DNA of 64,000 nt from PALSA-607 sp963825425 (GCA_963825425.1 CAWGTF010000015.1:372001-436000); one strand, 5' to 3'. Counted from the first letter of the stretch, positions 24,991 to 33,781 are shown. The notes: a model not told the origin generated them from the letters alone. Program-made: numbers and translations.

Positions 24991-25207
24991 AGCCTCGCCG
25001 GCTGGAGCCATATGGGACGATTTGCCTTACTCCGGTAGGACGTTCGTCCCTAGAGCCGCGGCGTCGGCGAGCCGATTATGTGTTTGCTCGGTTATCCCTG
25101 TAGCGAGGTCAGGCGACGCGAGCAAAGGGTGATCGGGCCGCGCCAGGATCACGTGCGGGGTGCGCGAGCAGGGCTGGCGCGGGCGTCTCGCAATGGAAGT
25201 GATTGTC

Positions 25208-25636
25208 ATGCCTCGGACGAACAATCTTGCGACGCGGCCTTGGCCGCTGTCACGGTTCGCCGAGTGGCCCGACTTCGGGCTCTTCGGTGAGGTCATGCGT
25301 ACTGCGGCCGATGAGACGATCCGAGTGGAAGAGCTCGTCGAGGACGACAAGCTCGTCGTCCGGGCCGAGCTACCGGGTATCGATCCGGAAAAGGATGTTG
25401 AGGTTTCGATTTCAGGCGGCGTGCTGCGCATCGCGGCGACCCGCAACGAGAAGTTCGAACACAAGAGCCACGGTGAAGTCCGCTCGGAATTCCGCTATGG
25501 CTCGTTCACGCGCAGCATCGCGTTGCCGGCGGGAACATCGGAAACTGACGTTGTGGCCAAGTATGCCGACGGCATTCTCGAAGTCCGCCTGCCGATGACC
25601 ACCACGAAGACCCACAAGATCGAGGTGCAGCACTGA
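25208..25636 (+). CDS. Small heat-shock protein Hsp20
   Basis: 142 residues from ATG 25208 (GGAAG 8 nt upstream; ATG 25193 is an in-frame alternative). Alpha-crystallin domain: IRVEELVEDDKLVVRAELPG, DVEVSISGGVLRIAATR, and SFTRSIALPAGTSETDVVAKYADGILEV with the conserved A-x-x-x-n-G-(I/V)-L pattern. The C terminus KIEVQH gives the I-x-V contact used in oligomer assembly. It holds unfolded proteins in the cytoplasm. No HspR-type inverted repeat is seen upstream. A strong hairpin terminator follows. Confidence 0.9.
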   Translation: MPRTNNLATRPWPLSRFAEWPDFGLFGEVMRTAADETIRVEELVEDDKLVVRAELPGIDPEKDVEVSISGGVLRIAATRNEKFEHKSHGEVRSEFRYGSFTRSIALPAGTSETDVVAKYADGILEVRLPMTTTKTHKIEVQH

Positions 25637-25687
25637 ACATGCGTGGGGGACGCGAACGACCGTGGTTCGCGTAGGAAAAGGGGGGCT

Positions 25688-25725
25688 CTCGGGTGGCGCC
25701 GGCGTAATCGACGGCGCCACCCGAG
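25688..25725 (+). terminator. Strong GC-rich terminator hairpin after hsp20
   Basis: CTCGGGTGGCGCCG (25688-25701) pairs perfectly over 14 bp with CGGCGCCACCCGAG (25712-25725) around a 10-nt loop. It is followed by CGTCTCGGTC rather than a T-run. Confidence 0.8.
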
Positions 25726-25785
25726 CGTCTCGGTCAGACCAGCCACAGAGTCGCTGTGAAAGCAACCGTCGATGAGGATGTTGAG

Positions 25786-26157
25786 ATGATCGATCACCTG
25801 TCAATTCAATGTGGTGATGTCGCCACCAGCGCTCGCTTCTACGACGCGGTGCTTCCGACGATCGGTGCCGGCCGTGTCATGGATTTCGGGGACGTGATTG
25901 GGTTCGGTCCACCCGCAAAACCGGTGTTCTGGATCGGCCCGCGGTCGACCGGTGACGGGTTCCGCGAAGCTCACATCGCGTTCGTCGCTCCCGATCGGGC
26001 GGCCGTCGTCGCATTCTTTGCAGCGGCAATGGAAATCGGCGCGGAGGTGCTGCACGAGCCCCGCCTCTGGCCGGAATATCACCCGACTTACTACGGTGCA
26101 TTCGTCCGCGACCCAGACGGCAACAACGTCGAAGCCGTCTGTCACAACGCGGAGTAG
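25786..26157 (+). CDS. VOC (glyoxalase-like) family protein
   Basis: 123 residues from ATG 25786 with GAGG upstream. MIDHLSIQCGDVATSARFYD is the first VOC strand-helix with the His ligand position, FREAHIAFVAPDRAAVVAFF the second, and YYGAFVRDPDGNNVEAVCHN the closing strand with the Glu ligand. The family binds a divalent metal and acts as lyase, dioxygenase or drug-binding protein. It stands alone after the hsp20 terminator. Substrate unknown. Confidence 0.85.
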   Translation: MIDHLSIQCGDVATSARFYDAVLPTIGAGRVMDFGDVIGFGPPAKPVFWIGPRSTGDGFREAHIAFVAPDRAAVVAFFAAAMEIGAEVLHEPRLWPEYHPTYYGAFVRDPDGNNVEAVCHNAE

Positions 26158-26186
26158 AACGTCACCCAAACAACCGCGACGACCTC

Positions 26187-26672
26187 CTACCAGATCCAGG
26201 GGACGAAGCGTCGACGTACCCGCAGCTGGTAGTCCTGGTAGCCGGGATACTGCTCGACCAACCATGCTTCCTCGCGGCGGCGTTTGGCGTCGAAGAAGAT
26301 TGCGGTGAGGCCCAACGGCAGCATGGCCAGCGGTGAGGTAATCAGCGCCCAGCCGAGAATCAGCAATAGCACGCCGCCGTAGATCGGGTGACGAACCATT
26401 GTGTAGACGCCGTCCTGCCTGAGTGCGCCGTCCGCAATCGGCCGCGGGAAGGGTGTCAGTTGGCGGCCGAGGCCGAGGCCGCCGCCGATGAGTAGTGCGG
26501 CTCCGGCGAGCGCGAATAGCGCACCTAATGCGGCAAGCCAGTAGCGGGCCGCCGTGGGCCAGGCCACTCCGAACACACCAACCGCGACCGCTGCGCCGAG
26601 GAACGCCACCTGAAGACTCACCCAGCCGCCGCCGCGACGACCGAGAGCGGGCAGTCGGCTCCCTGGTGTCAT
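26187..26672 (-). CDS. Isoprenylcysteine-carboxylmethyltransferase-like membrane methyltransferase
   Basis: 161 residues from ATG at 26670-26672 with GAGGAGG 7 nt upstream. About four membrane helices. The ICMT/PEMT signature is at the end: DGVYTMVRHPIYGGVLLLIL and REEAWLVEQYPGYQDYQLRV followed by RRFVPWIW. In bacteria these enzymes methylate lipids or small molecules with SAM at the membrane. The start overlaps the stop of the upstream gene by 4 nt, so the two are coupled. Confidence 0.85.
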   Translation of the reverse strand: MTPGSRLPALGRRGGGWVSLQVAFLGAAVAVGVFGVAWPTAARYWLAALGALFALAGAALLIGGGLGLGRQLTPFPRPIADGALRQDGVYTMVRHPIYGGVLLLILGWALITSPLAMLPLGLTAIFFDAKRRREEAWLVEQYPGYQDYQLRVRRRFVPWIW

Positions 26673-27166
26673 GCGCGTACCTCCTCGCGCTCGCGACGAA
26701 GCGTCATTTCCCAATTCACCTTCCAGCTGACACCGCCGTCATCGGAGAAGGACTGCTGCCAGACCGGCGTTGAGGGATCGGCCTGCCAGTCGAAACGGAG
26801 TATGACTTCTCGTCCAGCCACCACGTCAGTGCCGTGGAACACACCGTGGCCGTCGGTGAACCGCCCCGTCATAGGCGCGTCCAAGCGACCTGGCGCCCTG
26901 GTCGAACTCCACCAGATGCTCCACTCCTCGGTTTTGGGGTCGAAGAGGCGCAACGTGAAGCCCTCGGAGGGCTCACCATCTGGCGGATCCGGCACGTAGA
27001 TCCGGTCTCCATGTCCGAAGGCTCGCAGTATGGGAAACGCCTCGCTGGTGGCGTCGAACTCAACCCACTGGTCGCAGGCTGGGTCGGTGACATCGCGCAG
27101 CTTTCTGTTGTGCACACTCCAGTGACCGTAGATGAAATCAAAATCGTGGGCGCCGGTTTCGTTCAT
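26669..27166 (-). CDS. Conserved soluble beta-barrel-like protein (DUF1579-like)
   Basis: 165 residues. Pattern DFDFIYGHWSVHNRKLRDV, then EAFPILRAFGHGDRIYV, GFTLRLFDPKTEEWSIWWSS, MTGRFTDGHGVFHGTDVVAG and VSWKVNWEMTLRRE fits small proteins of the DUF1579 type (calycin-like sheets, W-x-x-x-W spacing), which often accompany stress or cofactor genes. No signal peptide. It is followed, with a 4-nt overlap, by the ICMT-like gene. Function unknown. Confidence 0.65.
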   Translation of the reverse strand: MNETGAHDFDFIYGHWSVHNRKLRDVTDPACDQWVEFDATSEAFPILRAFGHGDRIYVPDPPDGEPSEGFTLRLFDPKTEEWSIWWSSTRAPGRLDAPMTGRFTDGHGVFHGTDVVAGREVILRFDWQADPSTPVWQQSFSDDGGVSWKVNWEMTLRREREEVRA

Positions 27167-27196
27167 CCCTCAAGGATTCCACCGAACGCTGACAAG

Positions 27197-27230
27197 GTGC
27201 CCTCGGCAGTGTTGTGCCCTCGGCAGTGTT
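27197..27230. repeat. 17-bp perfect tandem duplication at the IS edge
   Basis: GTGCCCTCGGCAGTGTT occurs twice in direct succession. The second copy overlaps the first bases of the left IS terminal repeat, so it may be a by-product of insertion or a target-site feature. Confidence 0.8.
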
Positions 27231-28523
27231 CTGCATCAGGACATAGGAAACGGGTCTCTCGCGACATAGGAAACTCGGTGCGCTGATGCTGCTCGATGAG
27301 CAAAGCGCGTTTGGTGATCACTGCGGTTGTGTTGGAGGGCCGGCCTCAAGCTGAGGTCGCCCGCACGTATGGGGTGTCCAAGGGCTGGGTGAGCAAGCTC
27401 GTGGCCCGTTATCGGGCCGTCGGCGAGGAAGCCTTCGAGCCGCGGTCGCGGCGGCCGAAGAGCTCGCCGCACGCGACCCCGCCGGCCACCGTGGAGTTGA
27501 TCGTCGCGCTACGCCGGCGACTGGCCGACGCGGGTCTTGACGCCGGCCCGGACACGATCGGCTGGCACCTGGCTCACGAGCACCAGGTGGTGGTGTCGGC
27601 GGCCACGATCAGCCGCCAGCTGACCAACGCCGGCCTGGTCGTGCCGCAGCCAACCAAGCGGCCACGCTCGTCCTACGTGCGGTTCCAAGCGGATCTGCCC
27701 AACCAGTGCTGGCAATCGGATTTCACCCACTACCGGCTGACCACCGGCGCCGACAGCGAAATCTTGTCCTGGCTCGACGACTGCTCCCGCAAAGCGCTGC
27801 ACGCCAGCGCGCATGTTGCGGTGAGCGGCCCGATCGTGCTCGCCACCTTCCGCCAAACCATTGCCAGCTATGGGATCCCGGCGTCGACGTTGACCGATAA
27901 CGGCATGGTGTTCACCACCCGGCTGGCCGGCGGCAAAGGTGGGCGCAACAGCTTGGAGAACGAGCTGCGGCGGCTACATGTGCAGCAGAAGAACTCCCGA
28001 CCCAACCACCCGACCACCTGCGGCAAGGTCGAACGGTTCCAGCAGACGATGAAGAAATGGCTACGCGCCCAACCCGCCCAGCCGGCCACCATCGGCGAGC
28101 TGCAGGCGCTGCTCGACGTGTTCGTCGACATCTACAACACCGCACGCCCGCACCGGTCATTGCCACACCGGGCGACCCCGGCGGCGATCTACGGAGCGCT
28201 ACCCAAAGCGCTACCGGCTAACAGCCGAGACGCCGACACCCACCTGCGGATCCGGCACGACCGCATCGATGACTCCGGCGTGCTGACCGTGCGTCACGCC
28301 GGGAAACTGCACCACATCGGCGTCGGCCGAACCCACGCCCGAACCCACGTCATCGCGCTGATCGCCGACCTCGACATCCGCATCGTCAACGCCGTCACAG
28401 GCGAACTACTACGCCACCTCACACTCAACCCCGCCATCGACTACCAGCCCCAAAACACCGAAAACCCCTGACCCGCGGGTTCAACCGCAGGTTCAGAGGT
28501 TTCCGATGTCTTGAGAGATGACA
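27227..28523 (+). mobile_element. IS481-family insertion sequence
   Basis: About 1.3 kb with one transposase gene. Ends: TGTTCTGCATCAGGACATAG at the left and, read inward from the right, TGTCATCTCTCAAGACATCG; both continue GGAAAC, giving 25-bp imperfect inverted repeats that start with TGT as in IS481 elements. A second GACATAGGAAAC copy lies inside the left end (27263-27274). No clear target duplication flanks the ends. The right end is 3 bp from the 3' end of tRNA-Arg. Confidence 0.8.
27296..28471 (+). CDS. IS481-family transposase
   Basis: 391 residues. N-terminal helix-turn-helix (LEGRPQAEVARTYGVSKGWV), an arm with RSRRPKSSPHATP, then a DDE integrase core: the first Asp in WQSDFTHY, the second in TLTDNGMVF, and the Glu in CGKVERFQQT after HPTTC. 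The final Tyr-rich YNTARPHRSLPHRATPA is typical of rve_3 transposases. The frame is intact with no internal stop, and both inverted ends are present, so the element may still be able to move. Confidence 0.95.
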   Translation: MSKARLVITAVVLEGRPQAEVARTYGVSKGWVSKLVARYRAVGEEAFEPRSRRPKSSPHATPPATVELIVALRRRLADAGLDAGPDTIGWHLAHEHQVVVSAATISRQLTNAGLVVPQPTKRPRSSYVRFQADLPNQCWQSDFTHYRLTTGADSEILSWLDDCSRKALHASAHVAVSGPIVLATFRQTIASYGIPASTLTDNGMVFTTRLAGGKGGRNSLENELRRLHVQQKNSRPNHPTTCGKVERFQQTMKKWLRAQPAQPATIGELQALLDVFVDIYNTARPHRSLPHRATPAAIYGALPKALPANSRDADTHLRIRHDRIDDSGVLTVRHAGKLHHIGVGRTHARTHVIALIADLDIRIVNAVTGELLRHLTLNPAIDYQPQNTENP

Positions 28524-28526
28524 CGA

Positions 28527-28597
28527 CGCGCTCGGCAGGATTCGAACCTGCGGCACACGGTCTAGGAAACCGATGCCCTATCCCCAGCTACGAGGGC
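28527..28597 (-). tRNA. tRNA-Arg (CCU anticodon)
   Basis: 71 nt on the minus strand from 28597 (GCCCTCG) to 28527. The anticodon stem-loop CGGTTTCCTAGACCG gives anticodon CCU; the T arm GCAGGTTCGAATCCTGC is perfect. The acceptor stem has one C-C mismatch (third pair) and the D arm (GCTGGGGATAGGGC) is about two bases short of the usual form, so the gene is either slightly decayed or carries read errors. CCA is not encoded. The IS481 right end is 3 bp beyond its 3' end. Confidence 0.75.
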
Positions 28598-28677
28598 CGG
28601 GTAGCGCAGGAGTAGTGGGCCGCCGTGCAGCCGGCAGGTCCGCGAGTGCCGCGACCAATGGTGCGCAGCGCGGTCGG

Positions 28678-30819
28678 CTACGGCGCGTCCGTGTATTGAA
28701 TCGACACCTGGTTGGAATAGCCGTGCGGCACGGTAGTTCCGTCCGACAGCCACGTTTCGTAGAAGACGGGCTGCGGCTGCGCGTGTTCGCCGACGACCAC
28801 GAAATGCGCGACGCCGGCACTGTCGGTCAGCGCCGACACCGGACTCGTGCCTTCGCCGGCGCCGTTGATGCTCGACTCGCCGGCAAGGAGTCCGCCGGAC
28901 GCGTAGACAACCTGCCCCATCACCACAACGACGCCTGCACGATGCACCGGGTTGCCGTACTGATCTTGCAGTTGGACGGCGAGTTGCACCGCCTGATGCA
29001 CGGGTACCGCGTTGTTCACCGCATCCGGAACGATCGACGTCGAGAACCGAGACACCAGGTAAGTAGCACTCGTCGACATCGCCGCCGGGCCGGTAGTGAA
29101 CGCCGCGACGAACATCGGCGAAGCGAGCGCTGGCATCGATGCCGTGTTCGGTGCGCGCAAGATGAACGTGCTCGTGCCATGAGCCGCTACCACCGGAATC
29201 ACTGCGTGCCCCGACGTGTCGACGGCGTTCCAGAAGGTCGTCGCATGCGCCTGCGTTTGCACGGTGAAGTGTGGTTGCAGCGATCGCCCAGTGTGGTTCG
29301 TTACCTGAACCGTTGCTTGGTCGATCGTGCCGAGCTGTCCCGTCGACTGCGTGTCGACGATCCGAATCGACAAGGGCGCCGGCGTCGTGACCGCAAGAAG
29401 CGCGAGCGAGGCCGTCACGACGCCACCCGCGACGAGCCCAAGACCGATCCAGCGCTGAAAGCTATGCCGGACCCGCCACCCGACCGGCGGTGCGCCAACG
29501 GTAACTCCCGCAATGATGGCGGCGGGAACGAGCATGAACAGGTACGACCCGAACGAGCGCGTCGGCAGAAAGAACGTCACGCCAACTAGCGGCACCCATG
29601 CACGCTTCAATGCAGCGTATCGGTACCGAAAAGCCAGCAATGCCAGGGCGAAACAGGCGACGCCCGCCAACGTGTAGAAAGCGAGTCGCCCGCCGCCGAG
29701 GTGGTTGAAGATGGTGAGGTCGACGAGTCCTTGCCCATCGGGAATCGTCGGCTGCAGCAGTGGCAGGAACGTCCCTCGCGCCCACGCGGCAGGGTCGGCG
29801 ACGATGAATGGCGCGTTCAGAAACAGAAATGTGCCGAGTGCGGTAGCTGCATAACGGGCGACAACCCGCACGCCGTCCGTGCCATTTTCGCGGTGCTCGA
29901 TCCACAACCCGATCAAGAGAAACGGCGCAAGGAACCACGGCGTCTGTTTGACGCTGCACGCAATGCCGAGCGCAATCGGTCCGATCCACCGTGCAGCGGA
30001 GTCTTCGAGATGGACGCCGTAGCGGTCCCACCGGTAGACGGCGATGAGCACGAAGGGAACAAACAATGCGTCGGTCAGACCGCCGAGCATGAACGAGAGG
30101 TACACGGCGGCACTGAGGATGAGTCCCGAGACCCACGATGCACGCGCGGGCAGCATCCGCCACGTCATGATTCCCGACAGCGCCCAGAACGCCACGTCGA
30201 TGACGTTCGCCGCTTGCGTATGTAGGCCGAGCATGAGTGCCGGCAGGTAGAAGAGGAAGGACGCCGACGGGTACGAGAGGTTGTCGACCTCAGTGCCATT
30301 CAGGCGGTAGGTGTGAAAGATCTGCGGAACGTGGAACTGCGTCAGCGCCGGCGCCATGGAGTGCGTGTAGGGATTCAGTCCGTGCATCGCCAGGCTTGCC
30401 GCGTACTGATCGAACGCCGCGCCGTCTGTGCCGTAACCGGGCTGCGTCATCCAGACCGCGGCCGCGTAGAAGCCGATACCGACAACGAGGGCGAGCAGCA
30501 CAAGCGCTTGGCCGCGCACCCCGAGTCCGTCGCGGCCGACCCACGCCCGCCAGCCACCCCACAAGCTGATGAGGATCAGCGCAACGCTTACCAGGTTTGC
30601 GCCCGGCACCAGCGTCGAACCACCCCACGCCTGCAAGCCGGTCAGTCCGGTGAGCAGGCTGACGAGCGACCAACCGATGCGCGCGGTCAGGAGCGCGGGG
30701 TCTGCGTCGTCCGGCCGTGAATGGTGTCGTGGTCGCCGCGCTGCCTCTTCAGCCAGCGCAACTCGACGCGCTTCCTCGAAGATGAGTCGGCGCGAGGGAA
30801 GGACGTCGATCGTGCTCAC
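28678..30819 (-). CDS. Large GT-C-like membrane protein with C-terminal beta domains
   Basis: 713 residues. After about 45 hydrophilic residues come about eleven membrane helices. The first outside loop has GYGTDGAAFDQYAASLAMHG followed by LNPYTHS, like the Asp-bearing loop of GT-C polyprenyl-phosphate-sugar transferases (DUF2029 type). From about residue 490 the protein leaves the membrane and forms one or two Ig-like domains, ending QLQDQYGNPVHRAGVVVVM and STDSAGVAHFVVVGEH-like strands (Big_1-type). A sugar-transferring enzyme with an extracellular sheet domain is a reasonable reading, but the reaction is not shown. The start overlaps the stop of the secreted protein gene upstream by 4 nt. 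Confidence 0.65.
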   Translation of the reverse strand: MSTIDVLPSRRLIFEEARRVALAEEAARRPRHHSRPDDADPALLTARIGWSLVSLLTGLTGLQAWGGSTLVPGANLVSVALILISLWGGWRAWVGRDGLGVRGQALVLLALVVGIGFYAAAVWMTQPGYGTDGAAFDQYAASLAMHGLNPYTHSMAPALTQFHVPQIFHTYRLNGTEVDNLSYPSASFLFYLPALMLGLHTQAANVIDVAFWALSGIMTWRMLPARASWVSGLILSAAVYLSFMLGGLTDALFVPFVLIAVYRWDRYGVHLEDSAARWIGPIALGIACSVKQTPWFLAPFLLIGLWIEHRENGTDGVRVVARYAATALGTFLFLNAPFIVADPAAWARGTFLPLLQPTIPDGQGLVDLTIFNHLGGGRLAFYTLAGVACFALALLAFRYRYAALKRAWVPLVGVTFFLPTRSFGSYLFMLVPAAIIAGVTVGAPPVGWRVRHSFQRWIGLGLVAGGVVTASLALLAVTTPAPLSIRIVDTQSTGQLGTIDQATVQVTNHTGRSLQPHFTVQTQAHATTFWNAVDTSGHAVIPVVAAHGTSTFILRAPNTASMPALASPMFVAAFTTGPAAMSTSATYLVSRFSTSIVPDAVNNAVPVHQAVQLAVQLQDQYGNPVHRAGVVVVMGQVVYASGGLLAGESSINGAGEGTSPVSALTDSAGVAHFVVVGEHAQPQPVFYETWLSDGTTVPHGYSNQVSIQYTDAP

Positions 30820-31691
30820 GATCGTGCGTGCTTCGGGGTGAACGTTGGCGATGGTGCACGCCGCCGATTGCTCAGCGTGCTTGACGAAGAATGCTTAGGA
30901 ACAAAGGGATCTGGGCGTCGGACGCGCATCATCAGCATCAGCAGACCGGCCGCGACGACGAGCACCATCAAGACGGCGAACAGGGTCTTGTCGACGATCG
31001 AGCCGCCAGGGCTCTTCGTGAATTGCTCACCTTCGACGATGGTCGGCGGGCTGCTACCGGACGGCGACGGGCTCGCGTTCGCTGCTGCTGCCGCGCTCGT
31101 CGGAGAGGGCGCGAGCACGGCGAAGTCGGGGTCCGCCGCGAGACTTACTGTGACGCTGCCGGCCGTGAAGACCGCTGCCTGAAGCGTCGCCGCTGTCGAG
31201 AGGCTGGTGAACTCGACGAGCAAGTCGCCGGCGCCGATCCCCGAACCGGTGATGGTCAGGGTCAGCGGATGGATGAACAGTCCGGTGAGCGGCTTGCCGT
31301 TCGCGTCGTCGATGCTGATGCCCACACCGCCGATTGCCGAGTAGCCCCCGAAGCCGAGCTGGGGGAGCACGGCATTGATGCCGCTCAAGTCGGGTGCGGT
31401 GATGACGGCCTGCACCGGCTGGCCAAATGCGCCGTCAGGGACGGTCAGTTGAGCTTGCCCACCGGGCACCGCCGCTGTCACAGTGCCGCCGGCCGTGCCG
31501 AAGGCGTGCGTCGTCACGATGTTGCTGAAGCCGCCGGGAGCACCGGCAGGGCCCGCAATTCCTGGGCCATAGCCGCCGCCCGCCGCGTGCGCCGGAGAAT
31601 CGCCGAGCAAGCCGATGGTCGCGACCACCGCGAAAATGAGCACGATGGCGAGGCGCGCGATGCGTCCGAAGACGCCGAGCAAACTCGACAC
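30816..31691 (-). CDS. Secreted, membrane-anchored hypothetical protein
   Basis: 291 residues from GTG at 31689-31691 with GGGGGAAAG upstream (the frame stays open to 31802). A signal peptide (VFGRIARLAIVLIFAVVATI, cleavage after AHA) leads a Gly-rich start, then a beta domain beginning HAFGTAGGTVTAAVPGGQAQ with TVPDGAFGQPVQAVITAPDL, a ZU5-like pattern. A Ser/Pro/Ala linker and a C-terminal helix (LFAVLMVLVVAAGLLMLMMR) with basic tail anchor it. The overlap with the GT-C-like gene suggests that the two work together at the cell surface. Confidence 0.65.
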   Translation of the reverse strand: MSSLLGVFGRIARLAIVLIFAVVATIGLLGDSPAHAAGGGYGPGIAGPAGAPGGFSNIVTTHAFGTAGGTVTAAVPGGQAQLTVPDGAFGQPVQAVITAPDLSGINAVLPQLGFGGYSAIGGVGISIDDANGKPLTGLFIHPLTLTITGSGIGAGDLLVEFTSLSTAATLQAAVFTAGSVTVSLAADPDFAVLAPSPTSAAAAANASPSPSGSSPPTIVEGEQFTKSPGGSIVDKTLFAVLMVLVVAAGLLMLMMRVRRPDPFVPKHSSSSTLSNRRRAPSPTFTPKHARS

Positions 31692-32029
31692 GCTTTCCCC
31701 CAGTCCCCCACTGCGCACCGAGGCACGCGGCCCCGACCCGAAAGCGCAAGGTCCCCCAGGGCCAAGGCTCAAACTCCATGGTTGCTTCGCAGCCTCGATC
31801 ACGCTGCCGAAGTCGAACTAGCGACCCGAATGGCGTAACCGTTGATCAGGATTTCGTCCGCCTTCCCCCGATTCCGCACGTATGCAGGTCCCGCGCCGAC
31901 GTCGGTTGTGACGTCGCTGCACCCCCCGTAGTGTTTGCGACGTTTGCACCAGCACGCACGCGCCTCCAACCCCAGGGTGACGAGTTTCTGAGGTGACTAC
32001 CTGATGAGCGCATCCGCCGCGCGAGGAAC
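31692..32029. other. Divergent intergenic region, no gene supported
   Basis: 338 bp between the secreted-protein gene and the ligase gene. Possible outward promoters (TAGTGT near 31929) but no ORF with a ribosome site, no repeat family member and no RNA motif recognised. Confidence 0.4.
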
Positions 32030-32995
32030 GTGAGCCCGCTTCCACTCGTCCGGCCGATGCTCGCCGTCGCCGGACCCATTCCGCAGCAGGACGACGGCCG
32101 GTTCGCCGTCGAGATGAAATGGGACGGCGTGCGCGCCGTGTCGTATTGGGACGCCGGACAGTTGCGGCTGCTGTCGCGCAACGACAACGACGTCACGGCG
32201 GGCTATCCCGAACTGGCGGCGCTCGGTGCCCTTCTCGGCTCGCACAGCGCGATCTTGGACGGCGAGATCGTGGCGTACGACCGCGGCCGGCCGTCCTTTG
32301 AAGCGCTGCAGGCTCGAATGCATGTGCGCGGTTCGAAGGTCAAGCAGTTGGCTGCCGAGGTGCCGGTGACTCTGCTGTTGTTCGACATCATGCGGCTCGA
32401 CACCACCGCAACAACCGGGCTGACTTACGCCGAGCGACGTCAACTGCTCGAGGGACTCGAGCTGAACGGCGACCACGTGCTCACGCCGCCGGCCTTTCAC
32501 GACGAGCCGAAGACGGTGCTTGCCGCGAGCCTCGCGCAAGGTCTCGAGGGTGTGGTCGCGAAAGCCGTCGACAGCACGTACCAGCCTGGTCGGCGATCGC
32601 CGTCGTGGATCAAGGTCAAGCATGAGCACACCCAGGAAGTCATCATCGGCGGCTGGAAGCCGGGCGAAGGTGGGCGTGCCGGCCGCATCGGTTCGCTCCT
32701 GCTCGGGATCAACAACGACGCGGGCGAGCTGATCTACGTCGGCCACGTCGGTACCGGGTTCAGCGATCGCGCGTTGGCTGATCTTGGATCGAAGTTGAAG
32801 CCGTTGCACCGCAAGACCAGCCCGTTCACCGACGAGGTGCCGAGACTGCATGCACGCGACGCCGTCTGGGTCTCGCCCGCGCTCGTCGGTGAGGTGAGTT
32901 ACAGCGAGTTCACCCGCGAACTTCGCCTGCGTCATCCGTCGTGGCGTGGTCTGCGACCGGACAAGTCCCCAGCCGACGTCCACCGCGAACCCTAG
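32030..32995 (+). CDS. ATP-dependent DNA ligase, LigD-ligase/LigC type
   Basis: 321 residues, GTG start with GAGG upstream. Nucleotidyltransferase core: FAVEMKWDGVRAVSY with the adenylated Lys (about residue 30), LDGEIVAYDRGRPSFEALQA (motif III), EGVVAKAVDSTYQPGRRSPS and WIKVK (motifs IV-V), then the OB fold with VIIGGWKPGEGGRAGRIGSL and YVGHVGTGF. It seals nicks or breaks during repair. There is no polymerase or nuclease domain and no ku gene nearby, so it is a standalone ligase of the LigC group or a split LigD module. Confidence 0.9.
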   Translation: MSPLPLVRPMLAVAGPIPQQDDGRFAVEMKWDGVRAVSYWDAGQLRLLSRNDNDVTAGYPELAALGALLGSHSAILDGEIVAYDRGRPSFEALQARMHVRGSKVKQLAAEVPVTLLLFDIMRLDTTATTGLTYAERRQLLEGLELNGDHVLTPPAFHDEPKTVLAASLAQGLEGVVAKAVDSTYQPGRRSPSWIKVKHEHTQEVIIGGWKPGEGGRAGRIGSLLLGINNDAGELIYVGHVGTGFSDRALADLGSKLKPLHRKTSPFTDEVPRLHARDAVWVSPALVGEVSYSEFTRELRLRHPSWRGLRPDKSPADVHREP

Positions 32996-33036
32996 CGCGC
33001 GACCGCCGCCCCTCGCCGTCCCGCCCTCTTTGCCAC

Positions 33037-33095
33037 CGAGTGAAGGAATTCGGCTGTGTTCTGCGCGCGAAAGTGCGCCGAATTCCTTCACTCGG
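33037..33095. repeat. Family-1 dispersed palindrome, copy 2 (59 bp)
   Basis: The same 18-bp arms as copy 1 (CGAGTGAAGGAATTCGGC and complement) with a 22-nt loop that starts TGTGTTC, like copy 1, and ends GCGCGCGAAAGTGC, like copy 3. It lies between two plus-strand genes. Confidence 0.9.
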
Positions 33096-33130
33096 CGAGG
33101 AGCGGATGGGCGGCACCTAGACTTGCGCGC

Positions 33131-33601
33131 ATGGCGTTCGAGCTCGCGCAGGTGAACATCGCGCGGTTGGTGGCGCCGCTCGACGACGCCCAACTCGCCG
33201 ACTTCGTCGCACTGCTCGACCCGGTGAACGCGGCGGCGGACGGCGCTCCCGGCTTCGTGTGGCGATTGCAGACGGACGACGGTGACGCCACGTCGGTGCG
33301 CGCCTTCGAGTGGGACGCCGGGGACTCCGCTGGCGTCATCGTGAACATGTCGGTGTGGGCTGGCATCGACGAACTCGAGGCCTTCGTCTTCGGCGAGATG
33401 CACCGGCAAGTGTTGCGCCGGCGCCGTGAATGGTTCCACCGCATGAGCGAGCCATACATAGTGTGCTGGTGGGTACCCGCGGGACATCGACCGACGACAG
33501 ACGAGGCCGAAGACCGCGTCCGCAACTTGCGCGCGCACGGCCCGAACGCGCAGGCGTTCACACTGCGCGAGCGCTATCCGCGACCCGACGACCACAGGTA
33601 G
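33131..33601 (+). CDS. DUF3291-family protein
   Basis: 156 residues from ATG 33131. It begins FELAQVNIARLVAPLDDAQL and continues LDPVNAAADGAPGFVWRLQT, SVWAGIDELEAFVFGEMHRQ and RREWFHRMSEPYIVCWWVPA, the full DUF3291 pattern. The family has a ferredoxin-like fold related to ABM proteins; no enzymatic role is established. It stands between a family-1 palindrome and a pair of tiny membrane-protein genes. Confidence 0.85.
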   Translation: MAFELAQVNIARLVAPLDDAQLADFVALLDPVNAAADGAPGFVWRLQTDDGDATSVRAFEWDAGDSAGVIVNMSVWAGIDELEAFVFGEMHRQVLRRRREWFHRMSEPYIVCWWVPAGHRPTTDEAEDRVRNLRAHGPNAQAFTLRERYPRPDDHR

Positions 33602-33781
33602 CTACGCGTGAGCGCCGGGACAGCTGGCGAAGCCGCAGCCCGTGCGTTTACCGCCCTCGCGGGGTAGCTAATGCACTGGCTGTTGGCAGTCCCGATGGTT
33701 AGCGGGCACGCGTGCTGGGCACAACTAGTACCGATCGCTCGCTGAGATCCGTCGGCGGGCAGACCTCAAGGAGGCAGTCCG

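Noticed and set aside
27227..28597. Integrative element or genomic island ending at tRNA-Arg
   Set aside because: No integrase, no direct repeat of the tRNA end and no phage or plasmid genes nearby; only the IS is supported.
31997..33595. Long minus-strand open frame (about 530 codons) opposite the ligase and DUF3291 genes
   Set aside because: It has no domain, is rich in Arg and His, and mirrors two genuine plus-strand genes; such antisense frames are common in high-GC DNA.
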